Shown here: positions 20,674 to 31,828 of the stretch, in pieces
Layout: each line of letters opens with the position of its first letter
Position numbering within the stretch: position 1 is the first letter of the stretch
Source: Piezodorus guildinii
Lineage: Eukaryota > Arthropoda > Insecta > Hemiptera > Pentatomidae
Assembly (NCBI GenBank): GCA_023052935.1
Contig: CM041292.1
Span: 197,710,299 to 197,774,298, forward strand
Direction: 5' to 3'
Length of the DNA: 64,000 nucleotides
Notes under the pieces: model-generated
Databases searched by the model: none
The model's input: only the letters and a program-made list of their open reading frames with translations
Told to the model about the DNA's origin: nothing
Program-made: the position numbers and the translations under genes

Positions 20674-21535
20674 TCTGGTGGGCGCAACACACGACTTTCA
20701 CTTACCACCCTGCTTAAAACCAATTTAAGAATTTTTAAATACTGTTAGAGATAAATTAGTTTAAAGACTTAGTTAAATTAATTTTCGATAGAAACATGTG
20801 TTTTATTAAATAATATATAATGTTATTATCTAAAGCAATCAGTTAATTTTATCCGCTTTTCATCACTCTCTATTAACTGTTAAAAGCTTGTATATGAGAT
20901 TACATTTTTTCTCAACGGTATATCGTACATGTATATTACTGCTCTTATGTTCAAAAGCAAAAAATTGCTTAAAAAATAAATGTTTTTCAGTTTTCTGCTT
21001 TAGTTGGTTATCGAATTCATTTAATTTATATATTTACCTGTTTTTAATCAGTAGTAACAAGATAATATAATTATTTTTATAGAATCAACAAAATTAAAGG
21101 TACTTTAGAGAAAGGAAATTTAAAATATCGGCATTTAAGCCCTGACAGACCATTTTAATCCAAATTAAACCTACATGATATTAAAGCCCATTAAATTTAA
21201 CATCGATATAGCGGGTTTAAACAAAATCGTCCGAACCGTTTTTGAAGAAATCGAAAAAAGGTGCAAAATGCATGGTATAAAGTGCCTCTTCTGGTAAGCT
21301 GATTTTGATGAAAAAGATTTTCTAACGTTTTGGGCGTATATTTGTCTTAATTATGAAATTTCAGTTTCATAGGACTTACTGTTTCCGCCCAGAAGTTACC
21401 ACACACACAGACCATTTTGCGAGACTTGGTTATTTGGACTCAGGGGGCCTTAAATGTGTATTTCCGTTGAAAACTGGAATTCGAAAATTTTCACGATCGC
21501 AATACTTTCCCTTACTTTATATAGTAAGTGAAAGT
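20674..21535 (-). repeat. CTTTCAC repeat, complete copy, reverse
   Basis: Starts TCTGGTGGGCGCAACACACG then ACTTTCACTTACC; ends CTTTCCCTTACTTTATATAG then TAAGTGAAAGT. About 860 bp, with all body landmarks in reverse order. Flanks show A/T runs and no target duplication. Confidence 0.9.
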
Positions 21536-21539
21536 AAAA

Positions 21540-22037
21540 AGGTATAATAATGAGAGGGATATACAAGACAATGTACAAAGATATAAAAAATTACATGAAA
21601 TAAGGAACATTGAAATATAGAGTAGATTGCAGATACGTACCGTATTCTTAGGGAATGGAAACGAGGTATAGTTTGGTAGACTGGAATGTAGGTAGGAAGA
21701 TAGGAAAGTACGTACGAAAGGTTAGGTAAAATGGAAAATACGTAACGCATTTTTAGACGGGATCTGACAACAATGAGTAAAATTGTAATAATAACATAAA
21801 AAGAAGTAATCAGACTAAACATATAAAAGTAATGATATCATAATGCTACTACTATATTCACTATGATGAAAAGTAAAAACTGTTTTGAAAAAAACATAAT
21901 TAATTATAGGAAGTATTATTCTATTGACATGGATCTGTCAAACTTTTTTTCATTCTCAGAAAGTGACACGTTTAAAACGCTATAAGTCTGTTGATGTTGC
22001 TTGGATCAACATAACTTTAAATCGAAATATATATTTT
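21540..22037. other. Spacer, nothing recognised
   Basis: The 101-codon minus frame at 21822-21517 is hydrophobic with no motif. I see no repeat. Confidence 0.3.
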
Positions 22038-22038
22038 T

Positions 22039-22598
22039 ATTTTCACTTATCTATATATGAAATATATAGTAAGGGAAAAGGATTGCGATCGTGAAAATAT
22101 TAGAATTCTAGTTTTCAACGGAAATATACGTTTCAGGGTGCCCTGAGTCCAAATGACCAAGTCCCTCAAAAAGGTCTGGGTGTGTGTAACTTCCGGGCAA
22201 AAACGAAAAGTCCTATGAAACTGAAATCTCATATGTAAGACAACTACACTCCCAAGATGTTACAGAAACTTTTTCATTAAAATCAGCTAACCAAAAGAGC
22301 AACTTTATAACATGCATTTTGCACCTTTTTCCGATTTTCTCAAAAACTGCTTTAATGATTTTGATTAAACTCTATATATCGATATAAAATTTGATGGGTT
22401 TTAATATGATGTATGTTTCATTCTGATTGAAACAGTCTGACATTTTAAATTTTCTTCTTTTAAAGTACCTTTAATTTTATAGATACTAAAAAAATCACAA
22501 TATAACCTTGTTATCAAAGCTAAAATACTGGTATATATAAGTTGAACGAATTCAATTTCTAACTAAGGGAGAAAAGTGCAAAAATATTTATAGAATAT
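22039..22598 (+). repeat. CTTTCAC repeat, 5' portion
   Basis: Left end TTTCACTTATCTATATATGA with palindrome, full 5' body to TAACTAAGGGAGAAAAGTGC. Broken where a Jockey-A fragment begins near 22600. Confidence 0.85.
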
Positions 22599-22599
22599 T

Positions 22600-23262
22600 A
22601 GAGGCCCAATCTTCTACACGGTGTATACAGCTGATATCCCTCTCCATCCAAGCACTGTCCTCTGTACTTACGCTGATGACACATGTGTGCTATCCGTAAA
22701 TAATGATCGTATTCCTTCGTGAAATTGGTGTATCAGCCATTGAAAAATTCTAATAAATCTCACCAAATCACCTTCACTCTACGACGTAAGCCTATAACTT
22801 CCTGTCCAGTTGTTTTCTTTAATCATACCCCACTCATCACTATAGAACAAATACGATACCTTGGAATTCATCTTGACAAACGTCTTAAATGGAATCCTCA
22901 AACAAGACTTAAACGACAAGAAACTGCTCGTAGATATCGATTATTAAAACACTTGACAAACGATCAAAACTCCCTCTTTACTTCAAAAAACTCATTTACA
23001 CAACCATTATTAGACCTATCTCGACTTATGGCATAGAGCTATGGGGCTCCACTAAACCATGGAATCCCTCGCGCATCCAATCCTTGCAATCCAAAATCCT
23101 TCGACAAATCCTAGACGCTCCTTATTTTGTTAACAACAAACTCATCCATAGAGGCCTGAATATCCCACTAGTTACAGAAATCGCCCAAAAATGATACAAC
23201 TCCTTTCATTCCAAATTACTCGCCCATACAAATCCGCTTGTCCGTATCCTCTCATCAACACA
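22600..23262 (+). pseudogene. Jockey-A ORF2 fragment (RT palm to C-terminus)
   Basis: Pieces include VYTADIPLHPSTVLCTYADD, KSHQITFTLRRKPITSCPVV, QIRYLGIHLDKRLKWNPQTR and IELWGSTKPWNPSRIQSLQS. Several frameshifts (around 22720 and 22965) and an in-frame stop near 23191 make it non-functional, though the YADD motif survives. It is flanked on both sides by CTTTCAC repeat sequence; the right-hand part belongs to a separate copy because the body overlaps. Confidence 0.87.
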
Positions 23263-23878
23263 TAAATTTTCTCAAAAATGGTGCGGAGGATTATGTTTAA
23301 ACTCGCTATATCGATGTAAAATTTAATGAGCTTTAATATCGTTTAGGTTTCATTCTAATTAAAATGGTCTGACAGGGCTTAAATGCCGATATTTTAATTT
23401 TCTTCCCCAAAAGTACCTTTAATTTTGTTGATTCTATAAAAATAACTATATTATCTTGTTAGCATTGATAAATAACAGCTAAATATGTAATTTGTGCTAA
23501 TTCGAAAAACAACTAAAAGAGAAAACTGAAAACATATTTTTTTTTTTTTAATTTATTGTTTTTGAACATAAGAACAGTAAGTAATATCCATGTATGATAT
23601 ACCGTTGGAAATCTAAAGATTTTAGAAAAAATATTATCTTATACACAAGCTTTTAAAAGTTAATAGAGAGTGATGAAAAACCGATGAAACTAACTGATTA
23701 TTTAAGATAATAATATAATAGATTTGTTAATAAAACACATGTTTCTATATAAATTCTATTTCAATAATTCTTTAATGGTTTTACTCATTTTGATCTCTTA
23801 CTGTACTTGAAAATTCTTTAATCGATTTTAAAAACGGAGGTAAGTGAAAGTCGTGTCTTGCCTGCATCAGATTTTTTT
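23263..23878 (+). repeat. CTTTCAC repeat, 3' portion
   Basis: From TTTTCTCAAAAATGGTGCGG to GGAGGTAAGTGAAAGTCGTG and CATCAGATTTTTTT. It overlaps in content with 22345-22598, so it is a different, 5'-truncated copy. A small extra right-end remnant (CGGTGGTAAATGATATTCGT) lies at 24018-24056. Confidence 0.85.
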
Positions 23879-24533
23879 GGTTCGTGTGTAAAGAAGTAAA
23901 CTTATATCGTTTTTTAATATTTATTTACTTTAAACAATTCAATGAATGTTTTATTCAACATTGAATATATGAGGGTTTTTTTGGTGTGTTTTTTGGTTAA
24001 CCTAAACCTTATTATCAACGGTGGTAAATGATATTCGTGTGTTGCCCGCAACAGAAATTGGAGAATCATTAAAATTGCTTTATTCTCCATTCTGTCCGAA
24101 TAAGTTGCATTTTTAATGCACGTAAATATCATTTGTAGTTCGGTTGTTATAAGCGTTTTTCCAGATCGTTGCATATTTGTCAAATTCTGCCGATTATCTT
24201 CGTAAAGACAATCGTTTTTTCATCCAGCACTAAAATGGCTAACATCATTATTTTAAGAAGCTAGAGACTGGCTAATTTTAAGGTGGTGGTTCTTGAGTAG
24301 TCAGTGATCACCAGCAATTATATCACTTAAGAATGTTCATTTGGTCTGTGTAAAGCAACTCCTAATATCCCCTCAATATAATATCCCCTAATATAACTTA
24401 AACTCCTAATATCCCCCCTAATGTTATTAATATTTTAAGTTTAGGTCCTAACTTTTCCTCTCCTAACTCTTCCAACAAAATCATCCCTCAACTTCTTACC
24501 GACTTAAAATACATTTACAATGATAATCTTATC
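23879..24533. other. Spacer, no gene supported
   Basis: Apart from the 24018-24056 repeat remnant, I see only a short direct repetition of CTCCTAATATCCCC at 24359-24420. Confidence 0.35.
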
Positions 24534-24607
24534 ATTATATTTGAGAGAAGTTTGTTCAGGGTGCAGTCAATTTAACACACAATCAAGCTTAAACTTAGTT
24601 TATTGGT

Positions 24608-24647
24608 CCCGACGTTTCGGCCTATCTTATAGGCCTTCTTCAGGGCT
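24608..24647 (-). ncRNA. Hammerhead ribozyme-like motif 2 (best helix II)
   Basis: Minus strand: AGCC, CTGAAGA, A, a perfect 7-bp helix II GGCCTAT / ATAGGCC closed by AAG, GAAAC, GTC, GGG. Core complete; helix I is GCC against GGG or GGC-like sequence. Confidence 0.7.
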
Positions 24648-25043
24648 ATAAGAAAAACAAAAAAACAAAGATAACAACCAGCAGTGGGATGCAATATCTA
24701 AAGATGATAAGAAAAATAAATTATACTGAATATTACAAACGAAGTGAAATAGTAGTTATGACAATTGATAAATGTAATAATTTCTTAAAGTGAAGTTGTA
24801 GTAATGACAATTGAGAAGTTATTACATTTATCAATTGTCATTACTACAATTTCACTTTAAGAAATTATTACATTTATCAATTGTCATAACTACTATTTCA
24901 CTTTAAGAAAAGAATACATTTATCAATTGTTATTACTACTATTTCACTTCGTTTGTAATATTCAGTATAATTTATTTTTCTTATCATCTTTATATATTGT
25001 ATTCCACTGCTGGTTGTTATCTTTGTTTTTTGTTTTTCCTATA

Positions 25044-25084
25044 GCCCTGTAGAAGGCCTATAATTTAGGCCGAAACGTCGGCAC
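25044..25084 (+). ncRNA. Hammerhead ribozyme-like motif 3 (core mutated)
   Basis: Plus strand: AGCC, CTGTAGA, A, GGCCTA / TAGGCC helix II, GAAAC, GTC, GGC. The invariant A6 of CUGANGA is T here, which should abolish cleavage. All other parts match motif 2 in the opposite arm. Confidence 0.65.
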
Positions 25085-25157
25085 CAATAAATTAAGTTTA
25101 CGCTTAATTGTGTTTTAAATTGATTGCACCCTGAACCAACTTCTCTCATATATACAT

Positions 25158-25610
25158 ACAGTCATCCATTGTCACTTCATGTCTGATTTGTATTCAAATT
25201 CAAAGTTTTTTTTTTTTTATTCTGGTAATTGAAAGTAATTCTCCGATGACACCTCGCTAACCCATTGGACATCGCCTGCATACTCTAGGTGTCCACGTAC
25301 CAATTGTTAAGAACTACTGCTGTAGAGGATTAAATTTGTGATTGGTAACACATTTGTTTTGTTTTTTTTATTTTAAATCGCAATATTTTAATTTCTTAAT
25401 TATATCTGCTAAGATCTTATTTCTATAATATTTAAAATCCTTATTTACTCCAACTAGTACCTGGACGACGGGCTATCTTTCACTTTATAAATCTATTCTA
25501 GCCAGGATCAGAAGAATGGGATTTATTCCGAGAGGAAATAGATTTCAGCCGGGATTCCCAGCGGCGCCGTTTCCGGATCGTAAAAGTGAAGCCTGGATAC
25601 GGTCGGCCAC
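25158..25610. other. Spacer, unassigned
   Basis: 25500-25600 is GC-richer (CAGCCGGGATTCCCAGCGGC) and directly precedes the inverted duplicated segment. No gene recognised. Confidence 0.3.
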
Positions 25611-25920
25611 CGCTTCGTCTCTCACAAGGAATAAATAAGAGGAACGCGTATACAATATCAGAACTTCAATAACGTTTAGGCGCCGATGAAGTGGATTTTA
25701 AGGCTGAAGAATACCTCGATGTTCTCTTACTTATATAAAAATCTGGTGCGCACAACACACAACTTTCACTTACGTCAGTTAAGTTACGTATTTAAGGAAG
25801 TTTTAATTGCGTTAAAAAAAAAAATGAATTATCAAATATTAGATAGCTCTTAAAAAAATAGAAATAGAAAAATCTGATGCGGACAACACACGACTTTCCC
25901 GTACAAATCTACAAATTAAA
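25611..25920 (-). repeat. Inverted partner of 18655-18988
   Basis: GTCGGCCACCGCTTCGTCTC, CGTTTAGGCGCCGATGAAGT, AAATCTGGTGCGCACAACAC and the second repeat end AATCTGATGCGGACAACACA occur in reverse order and orientation relative to 18.66-18.99 kb. Confidence 0.82.
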
Positions 25921-26380
25921 GAGGAAGAAAATTTAAAATATCGGCAATTAAGCCCTGTCAGGCTATTTCAATCAGAATGAAACCTACATCACATTAAAGC
26001 CCATTAAATTTTCCATCATTATAGCGAGTTTTATCAAAATCGTTAGAGCCGTTTTTGAGATTATTGTAAAAAGATGTAAAATGCATGGTATAAAGTGGCT
26101 CTTCTGATTAGCCGATTTTAATGAAAAAGTTGCTCTAACATCTCGGGCGTATATTTGTCTTAAATATGATATTTTAGTTACATAGGAATTTTCGTTTTCG
26201 CCCGGGACTTACCACACACAGACCTTTTTTTGCGGGACTCGATTGTTTGGACTCAGGAGACCTTAAAACGTGTATTTCCGTTGCCAACTGGAATTCGAAA
26301 ATTTTCCCGATCGCAAGACATTCTCTTTTTATATATTTCATATATAGGTATGTAAATTTCATATATAGGTAAGTGAAAGA
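25872..26380 (-). repeat. CTTTCAC repeat, internally deleted reverse copy
   Basis: TCTGATGCGGACAACACACG to AGGTAAGTGAAAGA, lacking the same central ~400 bp as the 18207 copy, which supports common descent of the two. Confidence 0.82.
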
Positions 26381-26850
26381 AAAAATACTTAAAGCATATA
26401 CATTAAGTAAGCATATTTTAACCTAAAAACATTTCATCAAAATCAGTGAGACACGTTTGTGATGATTTGGTTTTTTTGTTTTATTTATTGGCACAAAACA
26501 TCTTGGTCGTCAGTGCCAGATACACTCAGTATAAGATACACTTAGATATATAATACCTAACTCACTATAAGATACACGTTTTTTAAAAACAGACAATTAT
26601 GGTTTTAGTTGAAATATTAAATAATAATATTAATTAAAATAAATAATGAACCAATATAAGAAATGATAATAATACACTAAAACAAATAATAATAATAAAA
26701 ATGAACGAATACATTATGAACAAATAATAATACATAATAGACAATAATGATATACATAATAAGTAATACATCCATAATACATGAATACATACATACAGAT
26801 AATACATAATTTACAAATAATACACTCATAAATAGTGCCGGATACGCTCA
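26381..26850 (-). repeat. 3' UTR-like AT-rich sequence of the I-1 element or a relative
   Basis: After T-rich GTTTTATTTATTGGCAC, the segment carries AGTGCCAGATACACTCA (26511) and again AGTGCCGGATACGCTCA (26834), and ATATTAAATAATAATATTAA (26612), which resembles ATATTAAATAATAATATTGA at 31869. I read it as 3' untranslated sequence of an I-type element whose end is partly duplicated. The Jockey-A minus copy is inserted at its right edge. Confidence 0.45.
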
Positions 26851-26853
26851 TTT
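26844..26853. repeat. Target-site duplication of Jockey-A minus copy (left)
   Basis: ACGCTCATTT, repeated exactly at 31819-31828, brackets the element. Confidence 0.85.
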
Positions 26854-26980
26854 TTTTTATATTTATTTATTGAAATTTACAACTGTAATTTATATTACAA
26901 CAAGTAAATATGCTAAAAGAAAAATCACATGAGACAGACTTGTTGAGGAGCAACCCAATGGAAGCACTCCAGTAACTATT

Positions 26981-29658
26981 TTAAACAAGAAGGTCTCGAG
27001 GCCATCTTCTTTTCAGACGCCTCGGAGGATTATCAGGAATCGAAGAGGAAGCAAGGGTTGAAACTAGTGGGTTGGAGTGGGAATAGAGTTTGTCATAGAA
27101 GGATTGATATCTAGTTCGGGCCAAATCAGCAACATATGGAACATTTAGGTCTTTATGGATGATTTTATTTGTGACAAAGTAAGGAGCGTTGAGGATTTTA
27201 CGAAGGATTTTGGATTGTAAGGATTGGATACGGGAAGAATTCGATGGTTTAGTAGAGCCCCAAAGCTCAACTCCGTATGTCCATATAGGCCTTATGATGG
27301 TCATGTAGATGAGCCTTTTGTAGTTAAGTGGAAGGTTTGAGCGTCTGTCTAGTAAGTGTTGAAGTAATCGAAAGCGGCGAGCAGTTTCCTGTCGTTTCAG
27401 TCTTGTGTGTGGATTCCATGTGAGACGTTTGGCAAGGAGCAGTCCTAGGTAGCGGATCTGTTCAACAGGGACAAGTGGAATATTATTAAAGGATACTGTG
27501 GGACAGGATGTCATTGGCTTACGACGAAGGGTAAAGGTTATTTGATGGGATTTGTTGGAATTTATTTTAATTCTCCAATTCTGACACCATATCTCAAGGT
27601 CTCTGATGTGGGATTGAAGGGTTTGAGAGGCAACAGTTGGATCGTTATTGACTGATAACACACAAGTGTCATCAGCATAAGTGGAAAGGAAAGTGTTAGG
27701 ATTGGTTGGGATATCAGCTGTATATACTGTGTAGAGAATGGGTCCTAGGATACTGCCTTGGAGGACACCAGCGGACGGAGTAAAAAGAGATGAGTAGAAC
27801 CCATTGTGATTTATTTTGAAGGATCTGTCAGTGAGGTAGGACTGGATGATAAGGAAGTATGTTGGAGGGAGGAATTTTCGGAGTTTGTACAGCAGTCCTG
27901 GATGCCAGACTCTATCAAATGCTTGCTCTACGTCGAGAATCCGCGCTCCAAAGCAGAGGAGACTACATCCACCACACGATGGCACTGCTGGATTGTTGAA
28001 TGGGATGTTCGGAAGCCAAACTGATGATTGGGGATAATATTATTGGAATCAAGGATAGGATATATACGTTTCAGAAGGAGTTTTTCAAGGATTTTTCCCA
28101 TGATACATAAAAGAGAGATGGGGCGGTAAGAGGACGGATATTCAGGCGGCTTTTTGGGTTTATGGATCATTTTGACTATTGATGATTTCCAGGGGTTGGG
28201 AAAATATGTTGTGCGGAGTACAGCATTATAAATATAGGTAAGAAATAGGATGGCTTTTCGAGGAAGAAGTTTTAAAATTTGGGATGTGATTAGATCGGGC
28301 CCAGGAGCTTTGCGGGAAGGGAGACAGTGAATAATACTGGAAATTTCTGAGGGATGAAAAGCTTTAGGTGGAAGGGACATTTGGAGAGGAATAGTTAGTT
28401 CTGCTTCAATACATTCAAGATGAACGGGATTAAGGATATCAGGGTGAGGGATAAAAGTTTTAAGAAGGTGTTGACCAAAAAGCTGGGCTTTTTCCTCGTC
28501 GGTTCTTGTCCATCTTTGGGATTCGGTAAGGAGTGGATAGTTGCAGTCTTTGAACTTGAGCAGCTTCTTAGTGGTCGTCCATAGTGATTTGTCAGTAGTG
28601 GTGAGATTTTCTGTAAAGTTAATTAAATTTTGAATTTTGAACTTTTTAATTTCTGATTTTAATTTGTTAGTAAGTTTCGTATAATAGGTTTTGTCGGATG
28701 GGTATCTAGTCCTATGCCACCTTACCCTTGCTCGACGTTTTTCCCTTAATAAGATGCAAAGATGAGGTGGCAAGTTAGTCTGCTGTGAGTTGATAGTTGT
28801 CCTGTTTGAGGTGTTATCTTTTATACTAGTCTGTATCGATGTTGTAAGTTTTTCGATGGCTCTGTCAATGTCATTTGTTGTCTTCAGAGGAATTTTCAAG
28901 TCTAATTTATTTTCCAAATCATATCGAAATCTGTCCCAGTTGATTCGTCCTGTAATCAATGTAGAGGGAGAGGGTCTTGGAGCAAAGTTTGAATGTAATA
29001 AAAGCAAAACTGGACTATGATCTGATGAAAGGTCGTCTAAGGACTTGATGATTGCTTGGGAAGGGGAAATCTGAGAGGTAACAAATATATCTAGGATATC
29101 AGGATGTTTTTTCAGAGATGTAGGCCAATAAGTGGGGTTCGTGGGAGAAAGAATAGAGTAGGAGTTGGACTTTGAGACATGAGAGAGGATATTACCACGG
29201 GAGTTGGAGGATCGACAACCCCATCGTTGGTGTTTAGCATTGTAGTCACCTCCAGCAATAAAGCGCGGTCCGAAGGAACGGAATAAGGATTCAAGATGGT
29301 GGTATGAAAGAACATTGCCAGGACGACAGTATACAGCTGAGAATGTTAAATGGTAAGGACGGGTTGTAATGATTACTGAGGTGGATTGAATGGCGTCAGT
29401 TGGAGTAGAAGGAATAAGGGAATGGGGTAAAGATTTATGAACAAGAATGCAAGAGCCGGCATGTGAAGTATTGTCTGGATGGTCCGATCTGTAAGTAATG
29501 TAGTCACGTACGTAGAAATGTGATCTCTGAGTAAAGTGAGTTTCAGTCAGAAGTGCAATATCTATGTGATTGTCATGTAGAAAGATGTCAAGTTCGTCAC
29601 GGTGGTTCAGTAGGCCATTAGCATTCCACAAAACGATAGCTAGGGGCTTTAAACTCAT
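26981..29658 (-). pseudogene. Jockey-A ORF2: endonuclease/reverse transcriptase, 19-nt deletion
   Basis: In an active element this protein nicks the target and reverse-transcribes the element RNA. The N-terminal AP-type endonuclease holds LWNANGLLNHRDEL, TETHF, AGGDYNAKHQRWGC, LDIF and SSDHSPVLLLL. The RT holds YRPISLLCIMGKILEKLLLK, FGFRTSHSTIQQCHRVVD, DVEQAFDRVWH, AGVLQGSILGPILYT and STYADDTCVLS (catalytic DD intact). The C-terminus ends RRLKRRWPRDLLV. ERGFS is joined to LDVEQ near 27945; against the plus copy 19 nt are missing, shifting the frame, while the remainder stays open. Coding length 2678 nt plus 19 equals the 2697 nt inferred for the plus copy. The ATG overlaps the homologous ORF1 stop (ATGA). 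Confidence 0.94.
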
Positions 29659-31279
29659 CGTGGGATATTAAGAGGAATTTCAGACAGGAATCTTGTGAGG
29701 GGTTGATCAGTGGTCGAATGGTCTCTTGAATTTCGAAAAGGAAGGATGATAGAATGGATGTGATCTCGACAGGATGTTGGTTGGAAAAAGAGTAAGGGTC
29801 AGGAGGCTGAGGTGGGTAGCTGATGTGGTTATAATTGGTTGCTGGGGGATGGATACGCTGTGGTGTACGAGGAGTTGATTCGGTTTTTGAAGGCTGGGTT
29901 GGGTTTGACCGGATAGATAGTGTGGAACTTGGGGGTGGATGCGGAGGTGGTAATTTGACCCGCAACGGAAAGTGATGGGAAGGAATTGACTGAGGTTTAG
30001 ACTGGAATGATCTGGCCTGAGGCTTGGATTGGGAGGTCTGTTGCTTGATTTGAGAGGTCTGAGGCTTAGGTTGGGAGACCCGAGGCGCCTGAGGTTGTTG
30101 TTTTCTCGTTGTTTCTGATTGAGGATTAAGGTCCTGTGGTGGTCCTGTTGACGTGGATGGTTGCTGGGTGGTGGCTTGAGTTGGTATTTTATCCAATTCA
30201 GGAAAAATAGCCGAAGATTGAAACTCAGGAGGCTGGATGTAACTCTTTTCCGGGCGTTTAACTGCAATATGTAGAGTACGGTTTCTGAGCTGACTTTTGT
30301 AGACGGAGCATCCTCTGTAGCTCGCCGGGTGTCCTTCTCCACAGAGAGCGCATTCTGCTGGCTCATCTCTAGGTCTGCTACATTCGTTAGAGGCGTGTGG
30401 GCCGGCACATTTGACGCACCTGGCCTGGTGGTGACAGTAACTCTTTGTATGCCCCAAATTTTGACATTTGGTGCATTGAACAATGATATTTTTTTGTCTC
30501 GGCTCCTCAAATTTAACAGTTGAGTAAACTAGCCGGTTGATATTAAAAATGTCTGAATTATTTGTCGATGGCTCTAAATCCACGAAAAATAACGGTAAAG
30601 GGTATTTATCCGTAGGGTGTAATACACATGACACATTTCTTACAATGTGACCGATTTCTTCTAATTCTTCTTTTATAACATTTGTAGGGGTTGTTGAATG
30701 GAGACCCCGTAAGACTGCTCTGTAGGATTTTTCCTGTTTCAACTGGTAACAGTGAAAATCATATTTTTTTAATGTGAGGTGGCTGATCAATGTTTTATAG
30801 GTTTCTTTGGAAGTGGTGTTTATTTTTACGTCACCGACTCGAGAGAAACATCGAAAATTAGTTGGTCCTATTAAATTCGCTATTTCTTTGCTAAATTGTA
30901 AGAAATTTTCTATTTTTGATACGTAAACGGGTGGTGGCTCGGGATCGGTAAAACCTTGTGGCGCCTGAATCGGATTTGGTTTATTTAGCGTGGTAGTTGG
31001 GTTATTGCTTGCTGACGTACCTGGTTTCGATATGTCTGATGTAATGGCTGCAGTAGATTGGCTGCGAGTGATAGGTTGAGATTTATTTTGAGGTGGCATT
31101 TTAGTTTTTGACGATTTGTTTTTTTTCTTGTTCGGTGAATTGCTGGCTGAATTCGGGGCAGAATGGCGATTTCTTTTTTTTAGAGTACGTCGTTTTAAAT
31201 ATTGGGAGTCGGTTTCGCTTATTTCCGAAAATTGTGTCTCTTCCTCAGTCTCGTCATTTGAGGTTTGCTCTAAATCCAT
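29618..31279 (-). pseudogene. Jockey-A ORF1: gag-like zinc-knuckle protein, 3' frameshift
   Basis: Nucleic-acid-binding protein that packages element RNA. Layout: acidic/Ser-rich N-terminus with basic KKKNKSSK (residues ~50-60), linker, a PRE_C2HC-type domain around 185-255 (VLRGLHSTTPTNVIKEELEE), three Cys/His knuckles from ~267 (CTKCQNLGHTKSYC, CVKCAGPHASNEC, CALCGEGHPASYRGC), then a Pro/Gln/Ser-rich tail. Compared with the plus copy, one base is missing near 29700, so the reading frame misses the normal stop at ~29655 and runs 12 codons into ORF2. The family stop would give about 541 residues. Most of the protein would still be made. Confidence 0.93.
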
Positions 31280-31818
31280 ATTTAATAATTACAAAAATTA
31301 GAGTCAGTAATAAAATAATATCAATTTGAAAAAAAAAAAAAATAATAAATAAAAAAAGAAAAAATATATATGACCTATATATTAAAAAAAAATTAATTAA
31401 TCCTTAAAAATTAAATTATTTACATAAATATATACAATAAAATAAAAAGAACATTTTAGGAAGAAAAAAAAATTATAAAAGGAAAAAAGAGAAAAAAAAA
31501 AGAACTTCTATAGTCTCTATACGAACTGAGGACGGCTGGAAGCAGGTAGGTTGCCAGGCTGGCCGTGAAGTTGGTGATAAGAGCCAGAGGATTAAGTGCC
31601 TCGTGGCAGCCTTAACTCAGTACCACCTCGTAATTGAGCTAGTTATAAATTAAAACACACTCACCTCAGTGTTCGACATCGTTATCATGTCCAAATGTTC
31701 TTAATATCACCTTTTACAAAGACTGAAAACTGTTCATAACGATTCACAATAAATATAGAGTTACAATGATAGAGCGATATGAATTCAGTATTTCACTGTC
31801 GGTCATGACACTCCACTC
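31280..31818 (-). promoter_or_regulatory. Jockey-A 5' UTR with presumed internal promoter (minus copy)
   Basis: Jockey elements are transcribed from an internal promoter at their 5' end. Here and in the plus copy (35424-36064) the first ~20 bases (GAGTGTCATGRCCGA) and a TATCGCTCT block are conserved, while the rest is divergent and ends in long A/T tracts. Promoter function is inferred from position only. Confidence 0.5.
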
Positions 31819-31828
31819 ACGCTCATTT

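Larger units (their letters stand above)
24534..25157. mobile_element. 620-bp inverted repeat with hammerhead cores in both arms (Penelope-like)
   Basis: The left arm (from TATATTTGAGAGAAGTTTGT) and right arm (ending CAACTTCTCTCATATATA) are complementary over about 280 bp: AGGGTGCAGTCAATTTAA pairs with TTAAATTGATTGCACCCT, AACAACCAGCAGTGG with CCACTGCTGGTTGTT, and so on into a ~16-base centre near 24815. The right arm has one extra ~47-bp unit (ATTTATCAATTGTCATAACT...). Hammerhead-like motifs sit symmetrically at 24608-24647 and 25044-25084. Two Penelope-type terminal repeats head to head would produce this. Confidence 0.75.
26854..31818 (-). mobile_element. Jockey-A retrotransposon, near-full-length minus copy
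   Basis: Order from 31818 leftward: 5' end GAGTGGAGTGTCATGACC, ~540 bp 5' UTR with A-rich tracts, ORF1 (31279-29655 by homology), ORF2 (29658-26981), 3' UTR with TACAGTTGTAAATTTC-type end and A-rich tail (seen as T run at 26851-26858). A 10-bp target duplication brackets it. The 5' end aligns with the plus copy (GAGTGTCATGRCCGA), so both copies appear full length. It lies in I-type 3' UTR sequence. Indels disable both ORFs. Confidence 0.93.

Noticed and set aside
21517..21822. 101-codon hydrophobic minus ORF
   Set aside because: No motif, AT-driven composition, overlaps a repeat end.
26600..26830. AT-rich repeated ATAAT array resembling a CRISPR or satellite
   Set aside because: No regular repeat/spacer structure; low-complexity 3' UTR-like sequence.
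29707..30510. 267-codon ORF overlapping Jockey-A ORF1 in another frame
   Set aside because: Low-complexity shadow; ORF1 has the zinc knuckles and homology to the plus copy, this frame has none.
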